Below are positions 9,340-18,119 of a DNA stretch of 64,000 nucleotides, in pieces (the stretch's first letter is position 1; every line of letters starts with the position of its first letter). Where the stretch lies: assembly GCF_016612535.1 (NCBI RefSeq), contig NZ_JAENXS010000003.1, forward strand, positions 186,001-250,000, given 5' to 3'. The position numbers were made by a program, and so were the translations under genes. The notes beneath the pieces are model-generated. The model was not told where the DNA came from. It did no database searches and worked only from the letters and a program-made list of their open reading frames with translations. The DNA comes from Bradyrhizobium diazoefficiens (GTDB taxonomy: Bacteria > Pseudomonadota > Alphaproteobacteria > Rhizobiales > Xanthobacteraceae).

Positions 9340-10587
9340 ATGTTGCATCCGCTTTCAGCGCCGAACTATGCCGACCGTATCGGCTTTGCGCAGTTGACGC
9401 GCCAGGCTTTCGAGGGCGTCGATCTGCACCCGTTGCGCGACCAATTGCTGGCGCGGGTCACGGAGGGCACGGCGCATGCGGGCGAGGGCCTGGACCTGTC
9501 GCTGATCGCCCAGCTGATGGGCGAGAAGGAGGCCGGGCTCGTGATCCAGTCGGAGGTGCTCTCCTTCCATCAACTGTTTCGCACGCCCGCAGCCGTGCCG
9601 AAGCCGGGCTTGCGCGTGCTTGCGCTCGCAGCCGACATCGACATGGGCGGCAACACGCCGATCGAATTCCTGCTCGAAGGCTCCGACATCGAACTCCTGA
9701 CACTCTATGTCACCAAGGGAACAGGCTTGCCGGAAACGCTGCCCGATCACGACATCGCCATCGTGGTCGCATCCGATTCCGAGGAGTGCCGCGAAGCGCT
9801 TGCGCTGATCGAAAAGGCCGCGCCGCGCTGGCCGCGACCGATGCTCAATCGTCCTGAACTGATCGGCAATCTCGATCGCGACAAATTGTATCGGCTGCTG
9901 GCTGATATCCCCGGTCTCGACATCCCCGTGACGGCCCACGCGACGCGCGCGCAATTGTCGGCTCTCGCGGAAGGGCAGATCGCCTGCAAGGACATCACCG
10001 GCGAATTGCACTTTCCAATGATCGCGCGGCCGCGCGGCACGCATGCCGGCGTCGGGCTTGCGAAGCTCGACGATGCTCCCGCGCTCGCGGCCTATCTTGC
10101 CGAGCGGGAAGAGCAGGACTTCTTCGTCGCGCGCTTCGTCGACTACGTGGGCCCCGACGGGCTCTATCGCAAAATCCGGCTCACCATGATCGACGGCAAG
10201 CCCTATGCCTGCCACATGGCGATCGCCGATCGCTGGGACATCTGGTATCTCAACGCCTACATGGCGTTCAGCGAAGAGAAGCGGGCTGAAGAAGCCATCT
10301 TCATGCAAGACTTCGACCGTGCCTTCGCAGCGCGCCACAAGAATGCGCTCGACGAGATGAGCGGGCGCGTCGGTCTCGATTATTTCATCGTCGATTGCGC
10401 CGAGAACCGGAACGGCGAGCTGCTGGTGTTCGAGGCCGACAATACTGCTGTCGTGCACAACATGGATTCGCCGGTCGTGTTTCCATACAAGCCGCCGCAG
10501 ATGCGCAAGATCTTTGCCGCGTTCACCGCGATGTTGTCGCGGCACGTTAAGGCGAGTGACAAGGCGGGCGTGGAGAGCGCAGCATGA
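9340..10587 (+). CDS. ATP-grasp-like ligase, RimK-type (cassette gene 3)
   Basis: A 415-residue protein whose second half reads as an ATP-grasp domain. It has PMIARPRGTHAGVGLAKL (226-243) as the glycine-rich lid with K/R contacts, FFVARFVDYV (261-270), a YRKIRLTMIDG strand (276-286), and metal-ligand positions in LLVFEADNTAVVHNMD (E365, N368). The first half (1-200) is an unrecognised alpha/beta region. ATP-grasp enzymes activate a carboxylate with ATP and join it to an amine or thiol. The start ATG overlaps nothing but follows the PLP gene by one base, and the gene shares four bases with the downstream decarboxylase, so translation is probably coupled. The substrate is not predictable from sequence. 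Confidence 0.72.
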   Translation: MLHPLSAPNYADRIGFAQLTRQAFEGVDLHPLRDQLLARVTEGTAHAGEGLDLSLIAQLMGEKEAGLVIQSEVLSFHQLFRTPAAVPKPGLRVLALAADIDMGGNTPIEFLLEGSDIELLTLYVTKGTGLPETLPDHDIAIVVASDSEECREALALIEKAAPRWPRPMLNRPELIGNLDRDKLYRLLADIPGLDIPVTAHATRAQLSALAEGQIACKDITGELHFPMIARPRGTHAGVGLAKLDDAPALAAYLAEREEQDFFVARFVDYVGPDGLYRKIRLTMIDGKPYACHMAIADRWDIWYLNAYMAFSEEKRAEEAIFMQDFDRAFAARHKNALDEMSGRVGLDYFIVDCAENRNGELLVFEADNTAVVHNMDSPVVFPYKPPQMRKIFAAFTAMLSRHVKASDKAGVESAA

Positions 10588-12080
10588 ACGAGATCATCCG
10601 CAACACGCAAGCCGTCGTCACGAACGGCTCGCTCGATCCGCAGGACTGGAGCGAGTTTCGTACACTCGCTCATCGCATGCTAGACGAGGCGATCGACGGC
10701 ATCGCTAATGTCCGCGCGCGTCCGGTCTGGCAGGCGATCCCCGACGAGGTTCGCGCGGCAGTTCGAACCGACCTGCCGCGTGGCGCGACCGATCTCGCCG
10801 AAGTCTATCGCGAATTCTCCGAGCACGTCGCGCCTTACGCGACTGGTAACGTTCATCCCGGCTTCATGGGCTGGGTGCATGGCGGCGGCACTGCCGTCGG
10901 CATGGTCGCGGAGATGCTTGCAGCCGGCCTCAACGCCAATCTCGGCGGGCGTGATCACATGCCGATCGAGGTCGAGCGCCAGATCGTCGACTGGATGCGC
11001 GGCCTGTTCGGTTTTCCGCAAGGCGCGAGCGGCATCTTCGTCACCGGCACGTCGATGGCCAATCTGATGGCGGTGCTGGTGGCGCGTACGAGCGCGCTGG
11101 GCACGCTGGCGCGGCAACACGGTATCGGCAATGACGGCGCGCTGCTGACGGCCTATGCGTCGAAGGCTGCACACGGCTGCATCTCCCGCGCGATGGACAT
11201 CGCAGGCTTCGGCACCGACGCACTGCGCAAGATCGCCGTCGACGCCGATCATCGGATCGACGTCGCGGCGCTGCGCGCGCAGATCGCGATCGATCGCGAG
11301 GTCGGCTTCAAGCCGTTCCTGGTCACGGCGTCCGCCGGCACCGTCGACATCGGCGCGATCGACGATCTCGAGGCGATTGCGGATTTGTGCCGCGAGGAGG
11401 GGATCTGGTTTCACGTCGACGGCGCCTTCGGCGCGCTCGCGATCCTCTCGCCCGAGCTCGCGCCGCTGCTCGACGGCATTGCGCTCGCAGATTCAATCGC
11501 GCTCGATTTCCACAAATGGGGGCAGGTGCCTTATGACGCCGGCTTCCTGCTGGTGCGCGACGGCGAACGGCATCGGCAGGCCTTCGCGCAGCCGGCGGCC
11601 TATCTGAGCCGCGAGGCGAGGGGACTTGCGGCCGGCGCTGTCTGGCCGTGCGATCTCGGTCCCGATCTGTCGCGCGGCTTCCGTGCACTGAAGACCTGGT
11701 TCACGCTGAAGACGTTCGGCACCGAGCGGCTGGGTGCGATGATCGCGCGAAGCTGCGCACTGGCAAAATATCTGGAGACGCGCGTGCTCGCCGACCCGCG
11801 GCTCGAGCTGCTTGCGCCGGTCAACCTCAACATCGTCTGCTTCCGCTACCGTGCCGATGATGCGGTCAATCGCGAGATCGTCGCCGACGTCCAGGAGTCC
11901 GGCATTGCGGCGCCGTCGAGCACGACGCTGGACGGCAAGTTCGCGATCCGTGCAGCGATCGTCAATCATCGCACCGCGGAGACGGATATCGACGCACTGG
12001 TGTCGGCCGTGATCAAATTCGGTGCGCTGCGGACCGGCGGATTGATCGAGGTCGAGGCGCCGCCGCTCGCGGCGCAGTGA
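10584..12080 (+). CDS. PLP-dependent amino acid decarboxylase, group II (cassette gene 4)
   Basis: Belongs to the aromatic-amino-acid / glutamate decarboxylase superfamily. It is 498 residues long, with GNVHPGFMGWVHGGGT (88-103), a GTSMANLMA segment (155-163), the His-Val-Asp-Gly stretch (H277, D279 in WFHVDGAFGA) and the PLP lysine K311 in LDFHKWGQVPYDAG. It should turn an amino acid into an amine and CO2; family members also include aldehyde-forming variants. It overlaps the ATP-grasp gene by four bases (ATGA) and ends at a strong terminator, so it closes the operon. Coupling the amine made here to a carboxylate through gene 3 would be a logical pathway, but that is inference. Confidence 0.88.
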   Translation: MNEIIRNTQAVVTNGSLDPQDWSEFRTLAHRMLDEAIDGIANVRARPVWQAIPDEVRAAVRTDLPRGATDLAEVYREFSEHVAPYATGNVHPGFMGWVHGGGTAVGMVAEMLAAGLNANLGGRDHMPIEVERQIVDWMRGLFGFPQGASGIFVTGTSMANLMAVLVARTSALGTLARQHGIGNDGALLTAYASKAAHGCISRAMDIAGFGTDALRKIAVDADHRIDVAALRAQIAIDREVGFKPFLVTASAGTVDIGAIDDLEAIADLCREEGIWFHVDGAFGALAILSPELAPLLDGIALADSIALDFHKWGQVPYDAGFLLVRDGERHRQAFAQPAAYLSREARGLAAGAVWPCDLGPDLSRGFRALKTWFTLKTFGTERLGAMIARSCALAKYLETRVLADPRLELLAPVNLNIVCFRYRADDAVNREIVADVQESGIAAPSSTTLDGKFAIRAAIVNHRTAETDIDALVSAVIKFGALRTGGLIEVEAPPLAAQ

Positions 12081-12101
12081 CCGTCATCGGCTGAAACGAC
12101 A

Positions 12102-12131
12102 ACGGCCCCGGAGATGATCCGGGGCCGTTTT
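12102..12131. terminator. Bidirectional terminator between the cassette and flbT
   Basis: An 11-bp perfect stem (12102-12112 with 12118-12128) around a five-base loop is followed by TTTT on the plus strand. It sits between two convergent genes, 22 bases after one stop and 27 bases from the other. Confidence 0.85.
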
Positions 12132-12154
12132 CGTCTGCGCGGATGTCGCTGAGA

Positions 12155-12580
12155 TCAGGCGGCCGTGCTGACGTCGGCCTCGGGATGCGCGGCGTTGTAT
12201 TGGTCGCGCAGCTTCTCTTCATAGGCGATCAGCTTGCGGGCATCCTTCAGCGCCCGGTAGAGGTCGCCATTGAGGATGTTGTTGTTGATGGCCTCGATGA
12301 TCGGCCAGGAGCTCGGCACGGCGGTGACGATGTCACGCACCAGGTTGAAATAGGTGCCGTGCTGGGTCTGCGGGTCCGGCGAGATGTACATCAGCTGGAC
12401 CGCCAGATAGACGAGCTTGGCCGGCGTATCGGCGGTCTCGGGCGTGAGAATGTCGCGCTCGCGCAGGATTGGCACGTTGTCGCCGTCGATCAGCAGGCGG
12501 GCGCGCTGATCGGTGTTGGTGATGACGCAGTTGCCGACAATGATGCGTTCGTGCGGCCTGAGCTCGACCTTGAGGGCCAT
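12155..12580 (-). CDS. flbT: Flagellin mRNA regulator FlbT
   Basis: FlbT is a small alphaproteobacterial RNA-associated regulator that controls flagellin mRNA stability and translation, usually acting with FlaF. The 141-residue product starts MALKVELRPHERIIVGNCVI and contains RARLLIDGDNVPILRERDIL, both typical of FlbT. The start at 12580 was chosen to give the usual length; an upstream in-frame ATG at 12700 would add 40 unrelated residues. It is transcribed away from the flagellins. flaF, often next to flbT, is here on the far side of the four flagellin genes, so the pair brackets the array. Confidence 0.92.
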   Translation of the reverse strand: MALKVELRPHERIIVGNCVITNTDQRARLLIDGDNVPILRERDILTPETADTPAKLVYLAVQLMYISPDPQTQHGTYFNLVRDIVTAVPSSWPIIEAINNNILNGDLYRALKDARKLIAYEEKLRDQYNAAHPEADVSTAA

Positions 12581-12656
12581 TGCCTGTTCTCCATCAACGC
12601 TTTCGTAACCGAGCGTGAGTTGGGGCGGATCATGGCGCAATAGTCCATCAAGACTA

Positions 12657-12672
12657 GTTAACGAGTTATGAA
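12657..12672 (-). promoter_or_regulatory. Degenerate CtrA-like box before flbT
   Basis: On the minus strand this reads TTCA-N7-TTAAC, one mismatch from the CtrA consensus, 77 bases before the flbT start. The same TTCA variant precedes flagellins 1-3. Confidence 0.4.
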
Positions 12673-12793
12673 TCTCTGGCGGATGCGCCAAAAAGCTCAA
12701 TTATTTCAATTGTAAAGCGGTGCGACGTCGCCTCGTCGCCCGAGGCCAGCTCGTCCGAATCACGTCGCGACTCAGCGAAAGCGGCGGTTTCAT

Positions 12794-12808
12794 TTCATGC
12801 TTCGTTAG
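12794..12808 (+). promoter_or_regulatory. TTCA-N7-TTAG motif upstream of flagellin 1
   Basis: TTCATGCTTCGTTAG, about 93 bases before the ATG. It aligns with nearly identical motifs before flagellins 2 and 3 and resembles a weak CtrA site. The rest of the 320-base gap 12581-12900 shows only the flbT upstream region and a flagellin leader with an AGAAAGGTAAC ribosome-binding region. Confidence 0.4.
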
Positions 12809-12900
12809 AGTCTCGGAGCCACGGTCCGCTGGTCGCTGGCTCAATCAAGATCCCAGCAGACGCGTAACAGTAGCGTCGTTTACCAGAAAGGTAACACCCA

Positions 12901-15168
12901 ATGTCCGGTATCGTTCTCTCCGCATCGGTTCGTCAGAACCTGCTCTCCCTCCAGTCCACCGCTGATCTTCTCGCCACCACGCAGAACCGTCTGTCGACGG
13001 GCAAGAGCGTGAACTCGGCCCTGGACAACCCGACCAACTTCTTCACGGCCCAGTCGCTCGACAACCGCGCCAGCGACATCAACAACCTCCTCGACAACAT
13101 CGGCAACGGCGTGCAGGTGCTGCAGGCTGCCAACACCGGCATCACCTCGCTGCAGAAGCTCGTCGACTCCGCGAAGTCGATCGCCAACCAGGCGCTGCAG
13201 ACCACCGTCGGCTACTCCACCAAGTCCAACGTCTCCACCACGATCTCCGGTGCGACGGCCGCCGACCTGCGTGGCACCACCTCCTTTGCCAGCGCGACCG
13301 CGCTGAGCAGCGTGCTGTATGACGGCGCGGCTGGCGGCACCACGGCTGCGGGCGGCACCACCACGCTCGGCGCGACGCAGGGCTCGGACGCAGGTATTGC
13401 GGCGACCGCATCCGACGGCTCGACCGCCCTGACGGGCGCGATCACGCTGCTCGGCACCACCGCCGCCAGCAAGCTCACCACGGCGCCCGCCGACGGTGAC
13501 ACCCTGACGGTGAACGGCAAGACCATCACCTTCCGTGCCGGTGCGGCTCCGGCTTCGACCGCTGTTGCGAGCGGCTCGGGCGTGAGCGGCAATCTCGTCA
13601 CCGACGGCAGCGGCAACACCACCGTCTATCTCGGCACCAACGCGACGCCGGCTGCGAGCGTCAGCGACGTCCTGACCGCGATCGATCTCGCCAGCGGCGT
13701 GAAGACCGCGACGATCTCCGCGGGTGCCGCGACCATCGGTGCGGCCTCCGCTGCATCGCCTTCGGCTGTCGCCGGCGGTATCGTGACTCTCAAGAGCTCG
13801 ACGGGTGCGGATCTGTCCGTCACGGGCAACGCCGACTTCCTGCACGAACTCGGTCTCACCAGCGCAACGGGTGGCGGCAATGCGACGGTCACTGCGACCC
13901 GCACGGCTAGCTCGTCCTCGCTGGGCGCGCTGGTCTCGGACGGTTCGACGCTGAACGTCGACGGCCATGTCATCACCTTCAAGAACGCGCCGGTCCCCGG
14001 CTCGTCCAACGCTCCGGCGGTTCCGAGCGGCTTCGGTGTCAGCGGCAACGTCCAGACCGACGGCGCCGGCAACTCGACGGTCTATCTCCAGGGCGGGTCG
14101 GTCAACGACGTGCTGAAGGCGATCGATCTTGCCACCGGCGTGCAGACCGCCTCGATCGGCGCCACCGGCACCGCGACACTGAGCACCGCCAGCGGCCAGA
14201 TCAACTCGTCGATCAACGCCTCCGGCCAGCTCAAGCTGTCCACCGGCGTCAATGCCGATTTGTCGATCACCGGCACCGGCAACGCGCTGAACGTGCTCGG
14301 CTTCGCCGGCAATACCGGCACGGGGACCGCGTTCACCGCGGCTCGTACCTCCGGCGTCGGCGGCCTCACCGGCAAGACCTTGACCTTCTCCTCCTTCAAC
14401 GGCGGCACGGCGGTCAACGTCACCTTCGGCGACGGCACCAACGGCACGGTCAAGACGCTCGATCAGCTCAACTCGTCGCTCCAGGCCAACAACCTGACCG
14501 CGACGATTGACGCCAACGGGCTGCTGACGGTCTCGACCACCAACGACTATGCGTCCTCGACCATCGGCTCGAGCAGCGCAGGTGGTTCGATCGGCGGCAC
14601 GCTGACCTCGGCGCTGACCTTCTCGACGGCTTCCAGCCCCGTCCAGGATACGGTTGCCCAGACCTCCCGCGCTAACCTGGTGTCTCAGTACAACAACATC
14701 CTGAGCCAGATCGACTCGACCTCGCAGGACTCCTCGTTCAACGGCGTCAACCTGCTGAACGGTGACCAGCTCAAGCTGACGTTCGACGAGACCGGCAAGT
14801 CGAGCCTCAACATCACCGGCGTGACCTACAACTCCAAGGGTCTGGGTCTCGCCTCTTTGACCAGCGGTGTCGACTTCATCGATAACTCCGCGACCAACAA
14901 GGTGCTGTCCAACCTCAACGCCGCGTCGAGCACGCTGCGTTCGGAAGCATCGAGCCTCGGTTCGAACCTCTCGGTCGTGCAAGTTCGTCAGGACTTCAAC
15001 AAGAACCTGATCAACGTGCTGCAGACCGGTTCGTCGAACCTGACCCTGGCCGACACCAACGTCGAAGCGGCCAACAGCCAGGCGCTGTCGACCCGCCAGT
15101 CGATCGCGGTCTCCGCGCTGTCGCTGGCCAACCAGTCGCAGCAGAGCGTGCTCCAGCTGCTCCGCTAA
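12901..15168 (+). CDS. fliC: Flagellin 1 of 4 (large, subpolar-type)
   Basis: Filament subunit of 755 residues, exported by the flagellar type III system. The conserved N-terminal D0/D1 helices (SVRQNLLSLQSTADLLATT, then ALDNPTNFFTAQSLDNRAS) and C-terminal helices (VQVRQDFNKNLINVLQTGSS, ending VLQLLR) enclose a long Thr/Ser/Gly/Ala-rich centre. The centre holds two related modules (about 196-325 and 346-470), each running from DTLTVNGKTITF-like strands through DVLTAIDLASGV to DLSVTG and a terminal LGL/LGF, plus a third shorter unit (about 490-557). The protein is almost identical to flagellin 2. Large tandem flagellins of this sort form the thick flagellum of Bradyrhizobium diazoefficiens (family knowledge). 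It has its own leader and terminator. Confidence 0.95.
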   Translation: MSGIVLSASVRQNLLSLQSTADLLATTQNRLSTGKSVNSALDNPTNFFTAQSLDNRASDINNLLDNIGNGVQVLQAANTGITSLQKLVDSAKSIANQALQTTVGYSTKSNVSTTISGATAADLRGTTSFASATALSSVLYDGAAGGTTAAGGTTTLGATQGSDAGIAATASDGSTALTGAITLLGTTAASKLTTAPADGDTLTVNGKTITFRAGAAPASTAVASGSGVSGNLVTDGSGNTTVYLGTNATPAASVSDVLTAIDLASGVKTATISAGAATIGAASAASPSAVAGGIVTLKSSTGADLSVTGNADFLHELGLTSATGGGNATVTATRTASSSSLGALVSDGSTLNVDGHVITFKNAPVPGSSNAPAVPSGFGVSGNVQTDGAGNSTVYLQGGSVNDVLKAIDLATGVQTASIGATGTATLSTASGQINSSINASGQLKLSTGVNADLSITGTGNALNVLGFAGNTGTGTAFTAARTSGVGGLTGKTLTFSSFNGGTAVNVTFGDGTNGTVKTLDQLNSSLQANNLTATIDANGLLTVSTTNDYASSTIGSSSAGGSIGGTLTSALTFSTASSPVQDTVAQTSRANLVSQYNNILSQIDSTSQDSSFNGVNLLNGDQLKLTFDETGKSSLNITGVTYNSKGLGLASLTSGVDFIDNSATNKVLSNLNAASSTLRSEASSLGSNLSVVQVRQDFNKNLINVLQTGSSNLTLADTNVEAANSQALSTRQSIAVSALSLANQSQQSVLQLLR

Positions 15169-15196
15169 CAAGCGGACGACATCGCAAGCAAGATCT

Positions 15197-15230
15197 GGCG
15201 GCGGGGCTTCGGCCCCGCCGCCTTCTTTTT
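15197..15230 (+). terminator. Terminator of flagellin 1
   Basis: An 11-bp perfect GC stem (15197-15207 with 15212-15222) capped by a TTCG tetraloop, then CTTCTTTTT. The remainder of 15231-15433 contains no gene I can support. Confidence 0.92.
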
Positions 15231-15433
15231 GTGTCGGCATCCGAGTGCCGGTCGCTCAGATGGAGACGGCGCATTCGAATGCAGCGAATTGCCTACTCTG
15301 AGTTATGGTTGACAAGTAGCAAACGCACGGTCGCTGTGTGGAAAAGCGTCATCCTATCATGACGATACATCCGGGCATGATTGGGCCTCGATAAGTCATA
15401 TGGTGAATCCGCGGGGGGGCTGGCGCGACACAC

Positions 15434-15452
15434 TTCATGCTTTGTTAGCCAC
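15434..15452 (+). promoter_or_regulatory. TTCA-N7-TTAGCC motif upstream of flagellin 2
   Basis: TTCATGCTTTGTTAGCCAC, 76 bases before the ATG. It differs by one base from the flagellin 1 motif over the first 15 bases, while the flanking sequence has diverged, which suggests a conserved function. Resembles a degenerate CtrA box. Confidence 0.42.
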
Positions 15453-15527
15453 CTACGTTCACCGTCCCGGACATCGATTAATCCTAATCGAAGTTTGTTG
15501 CGTTGCGTACCAGAAGGGTAACACACA

Positions 15528-17795
15528 ATGTCCGGTATTGTTCTCTCGTCCTCGGTTCGTCAGAACCTGCTCTCGCTCCAGTCCACCGCCGATCTTCTCG
15601 CCACCACCCAGAGCCGTCTGTCGACGGGCAAGAGCGTCAATTCGGCCCTGGACAATCCGACCAACTTCTTCACGGCCCAGTCGCTCGACAACCGCGCCAG
15701 CGACATCAACAATCTGCTCGATGGCATCGCCAACGGCGTGCAGGTGCTGCAGGCCGCCAACACCGGCATCACCTCGTTGCAGAAGCTGATCGACTCCGCG
15801 AAGTCGATCGCCAACCAGGCGCTGCAGACCACCGTCGGCTACTCCACCAAGTCCAACGTCTCCACCACGATCGCCGGTGCGACGGCCGCCGACCTGCGTG
15901 GCACCACCTCCTTTGCCAGCGCGACCGCGCTGAGCAGCGTGCTGTATGACGGCGCGGCTGGCGGCACCACGGCTGCGGGCGGCACCACCACGCTCGGCGC
16001 GACGCAGGGCTCGGACACGGGTAGCACCGTGACCGCATCCGACGGCTCGACCGCCCTGACGGGCGCGATCACGCTGCTCGGCACCACCGCCGCCAGCAAG
16101 CTCACCACGGCGCCCGCCGACGGTGACACCCTGACGGTGAACGGCAAGACCATCACCTTCCGTGCCGGTGCGGCTCCGGCTTCGACCGCTGTTGCGAGCG
16201 GCTCGGGCGTGAGCGGCAATCTCGTCACCGACGGCAGCGGCAACACCACCGTCTATCTCGGCACCAACGCGACGCCGGCTGCGAGCGTCAGCGACGTCCT
16301 GACCGCGATCGACCTCGCCAGCGGCGTGAAGACCGTGACGATCTCCGCGGGTGCGGCGACCATCGGTGCGGCCTCCGCTGCATCGCCTTCGGCTGTCGCC
16401 GGTGGTGCCGTGACTCTCAAGAGCTCGACGGGCGCGGATCTGTCCGTCACGGGCAACGCCGACTTCCTGAAGGAGCTCGGTCTCACCAGCGCAACGGGTG
16501 GCGGCAATGCGACGGTCACTGCGACCCGCACGGCTAGCTCGTCCTCGCTGGGCGCGCTGGTCTCGGACGGTTCGACGCTGAACGTCGACGGCCATGTCAT
16601 CACCTTCAAGAATGCGCCGGTCCCCGGCTCGTCCAATGCTCCGGCGGTTCCGAGCGGCTTCGGTGTCAGCGGCAACGTCCAGACCGACGGCGCCGGCAAC
16701 TCGACGGTCTATCTCCAGGGCGGGTCGGTCAACGACGTGCTGAAGGCGATCGATCTTGCCACCGGCGTGCAGACCGCCTCGATCGGCGCCACCGGCACCG
16801 CGACACTGAGCACCGCCAGCGGCCAGATCAACTCGTCGATCAACGCCTCCGGCCAGCTCAAGCTGTCCACCGGCGTCAATGCCGATTTGTCGATCACCGG
16901 CACCGGCAACGCACTGAACGTGCTCGGCTTCGCCGGCAATACCGGCACGGGGACCGCGTTCACCGCGGCTCGTACCTCCGGCGTCGGCGGCCTCACCGGC
17001 AAGACCTTGACCTTCTCCTCCTTCAACGGCGGCACGGCGGTCAACGTCACCTTCGGCGACGGCACCAACGGCACGGTCAAGACGCTCGATCAGCTCAACT
17101 CGTCGCTCCAGGCCAACAACCTGACCGCGACGATTGACGCCAACGGGCTGCTGACGGTCTCGACCACCAACGACTATGCGTCCTCGACCATCGGTTCGAG
17201 CGCCGCGGGTGGTTCGATCGGCGGCACGCTGACTTCGGCACTGACCTTCTCGACGGCTTCCAGCCCCGTCCAGGATACGGTTGCCCAGACCTCCCGCGCT
17301 AACCTGGTCAACCAGTACAACAACATCCTGAGCCAGATCGACTCGACCTCGCAGGACTCCTCGTTCAACGGCGTCAACCTGCTGAACGGTGACCAGCTCA
17401 AGCTGGTGTTCGACGAGACCGGCAAGTCGAACCTCAGCATCACCGGCGTGACCTACAACTCCAAGGGTCTGGGCCTCGCCTCGTTGACCAGCGGTGTCGA
17501 CTTCATCGACAACGCTGCCACCAACAAGGTGCTGACCAACCTCAACACCGCGTCGAGCACGCTGCGTTCGGAAGCATCGAGCCTCGGTTCGAACCTGACG
17601 ATCGTGCAGGTTCGTCAGGACTTCAACAAGAACCTGATCAACGTGCTGCAGACCGGTTCGTCGAACCTGACCCTGGCCGACACCAACGTCGAAGCGGCGA
17701 ACAGCCAGGCGCTGTCGACCCGTCAGTCGATCGCGGTCTCCGCGCTGTCGCTGGCCAACCAGTCGCAGCAAAGCGTGCTCCAGCTGCTCCGCTAA
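15528..17795 (+). CDS. fliC: Flagellin 2 of 4 (near-identical to flagellin 1)
   Basis: A 755-residue flagellin with the same domain layout as flagellin 1 and only a small number of substitutions by eye, for example S8 for A8, G66 for N66, I88 for V88 and a short cluster near 164-167. The DNA of the central and C-terminal-central region matches the upstream copy over hundreds of bases at a constant offset of 2627, with rare third-position changes, while leaders and 3' flanks differ. That pattern fits recent duplication or gene conversion. The ribosome-binding region (AGAAGGGTAACA) is shared with flagellins 1 and 3. Confidence 0.95.
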   Translation: MSGIVLSSSVRQNLLSLQSTADLLATTQSRLSTGKSVNSALDNPTNFFTAQSLDNRASDINNLLDGIANGVQVLQAANTGITSLQKLIDSAKSIANQALQTTVGYSTKSNVSTTIAGATAADLRGTTSFASATALSSVLYDGAAGGTTAAGGTTTLGATQGSDTGSTVTASDGSTALTGAITLLGTTAASKLTTAPADGDTLTVNGKTITFRAGAAPASTAVASGSGVSGNLVTDGSGNTTVYLGTNATPAASVSDVLTAIDLASGVKTVTISAGAATIGAASAASPSAVAGGAVTLKSSTGADLSVTGNADFLKELGLTSATGGGNATVTATRTASSSSLGALVSDGSTLNVDGHVITFKNAPVPGSSNAPAVPSGFGVSGNVQTDGAGNSTVYLQGGSVNDVLKAIDLATGVQTASIGATGTATLSTASGQINSSINASGQLKLSTGVNADLSITGTGNALNVLGFAGNTGTGTAFTAARTSGVGGLTGKTLTFSSFNGGTAVNVTFGDGTNGTVKTLDQLNSSLQANNLTATIDANGLLTVSTTNDYASSTIGSSAAGGSIGGTLTSALTFSTASSPVQDTVAQTSRANLVNQYNNILSQIDSTSQDSSFNGVNLLNGDQLKLVFDETGKSNLSITGVTYNSKGLGLASLTSGVDFIDNAATNKVLTNLNTASSTLRSEASSLGSNLTIVQVRQDFNKNLINVLQTGSSNLTLADTNVEAANSQALSTRQSIAVSALSLANQSQQSVLQLLR

Positions 17796-17824
17796 CAGGC
17801 GGACGACATCGCAAGCAAGATCTG

Positions 17825-17853
17825 GCGGCGGGGTTTCGGCCTCGCCGCTTTTT
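17825..17853 (+). terminator. Terminator of flagellin 2
   Basis: A 10-bp stem (17825-17834 with 17839-17848, including two G-T pairs) with a TTCG loop and a T-run. It is the diverged sister of the flagellin 1 terminator. Confidence 0.88.
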
Positions 17854-18025
17854 CGTTTGCCAGATGGTATTCGATGAGGCGGGGAGCGATCGAAAAAGTA
17901 ACCAGCGGTTATGGTTAATGGAGAGTAAGCAGAAAAAATAGCGAATGATTTCAGACTGATTGCGATGCCTGCCAACGCGTCCCACTGGTTTATGGTGAAC
18001 CGGCGCTTATGCGCGTGAGGCCCGC

Positions 18026-18044
18026 TTCACCTTTTGTTAGCCAT
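18026..18044 (+). promoter_or_regulatory. TTCA-N7-TTAGCCAT motif upstream of flagellin 3
   Basis: TTCA-N7-TTAGCCAT, 76 bases before the ATG, the same spacing as in flagellin 2. Two mismatches from TTAA-N7-TTAACCAT. The 324-base gap 17796-18119 otherwise holds the flagellin 2 terminator and AT-richer sequence with no gene. Confidence 0.42.
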
Positions 18045-18119
18045 GTCCGCGCACCCTGTGGCCGTCACTCGATCCAGAAGCGATCGAACGAAGACGCGTA
18101 AGCCAGAAGGGTAAGAGTC

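Noticed and set aside
12880..15240. Long open frames antisense to the flagellins (also 15459-17975 and 20525-22885)
   Set aside because: They mirror the codon pattern of real flagellin genes on the plus strand, are very rich in Arg/Gly/Asp, and show no domain. GC-rich coding DNA commonly gives such open antisense frames.
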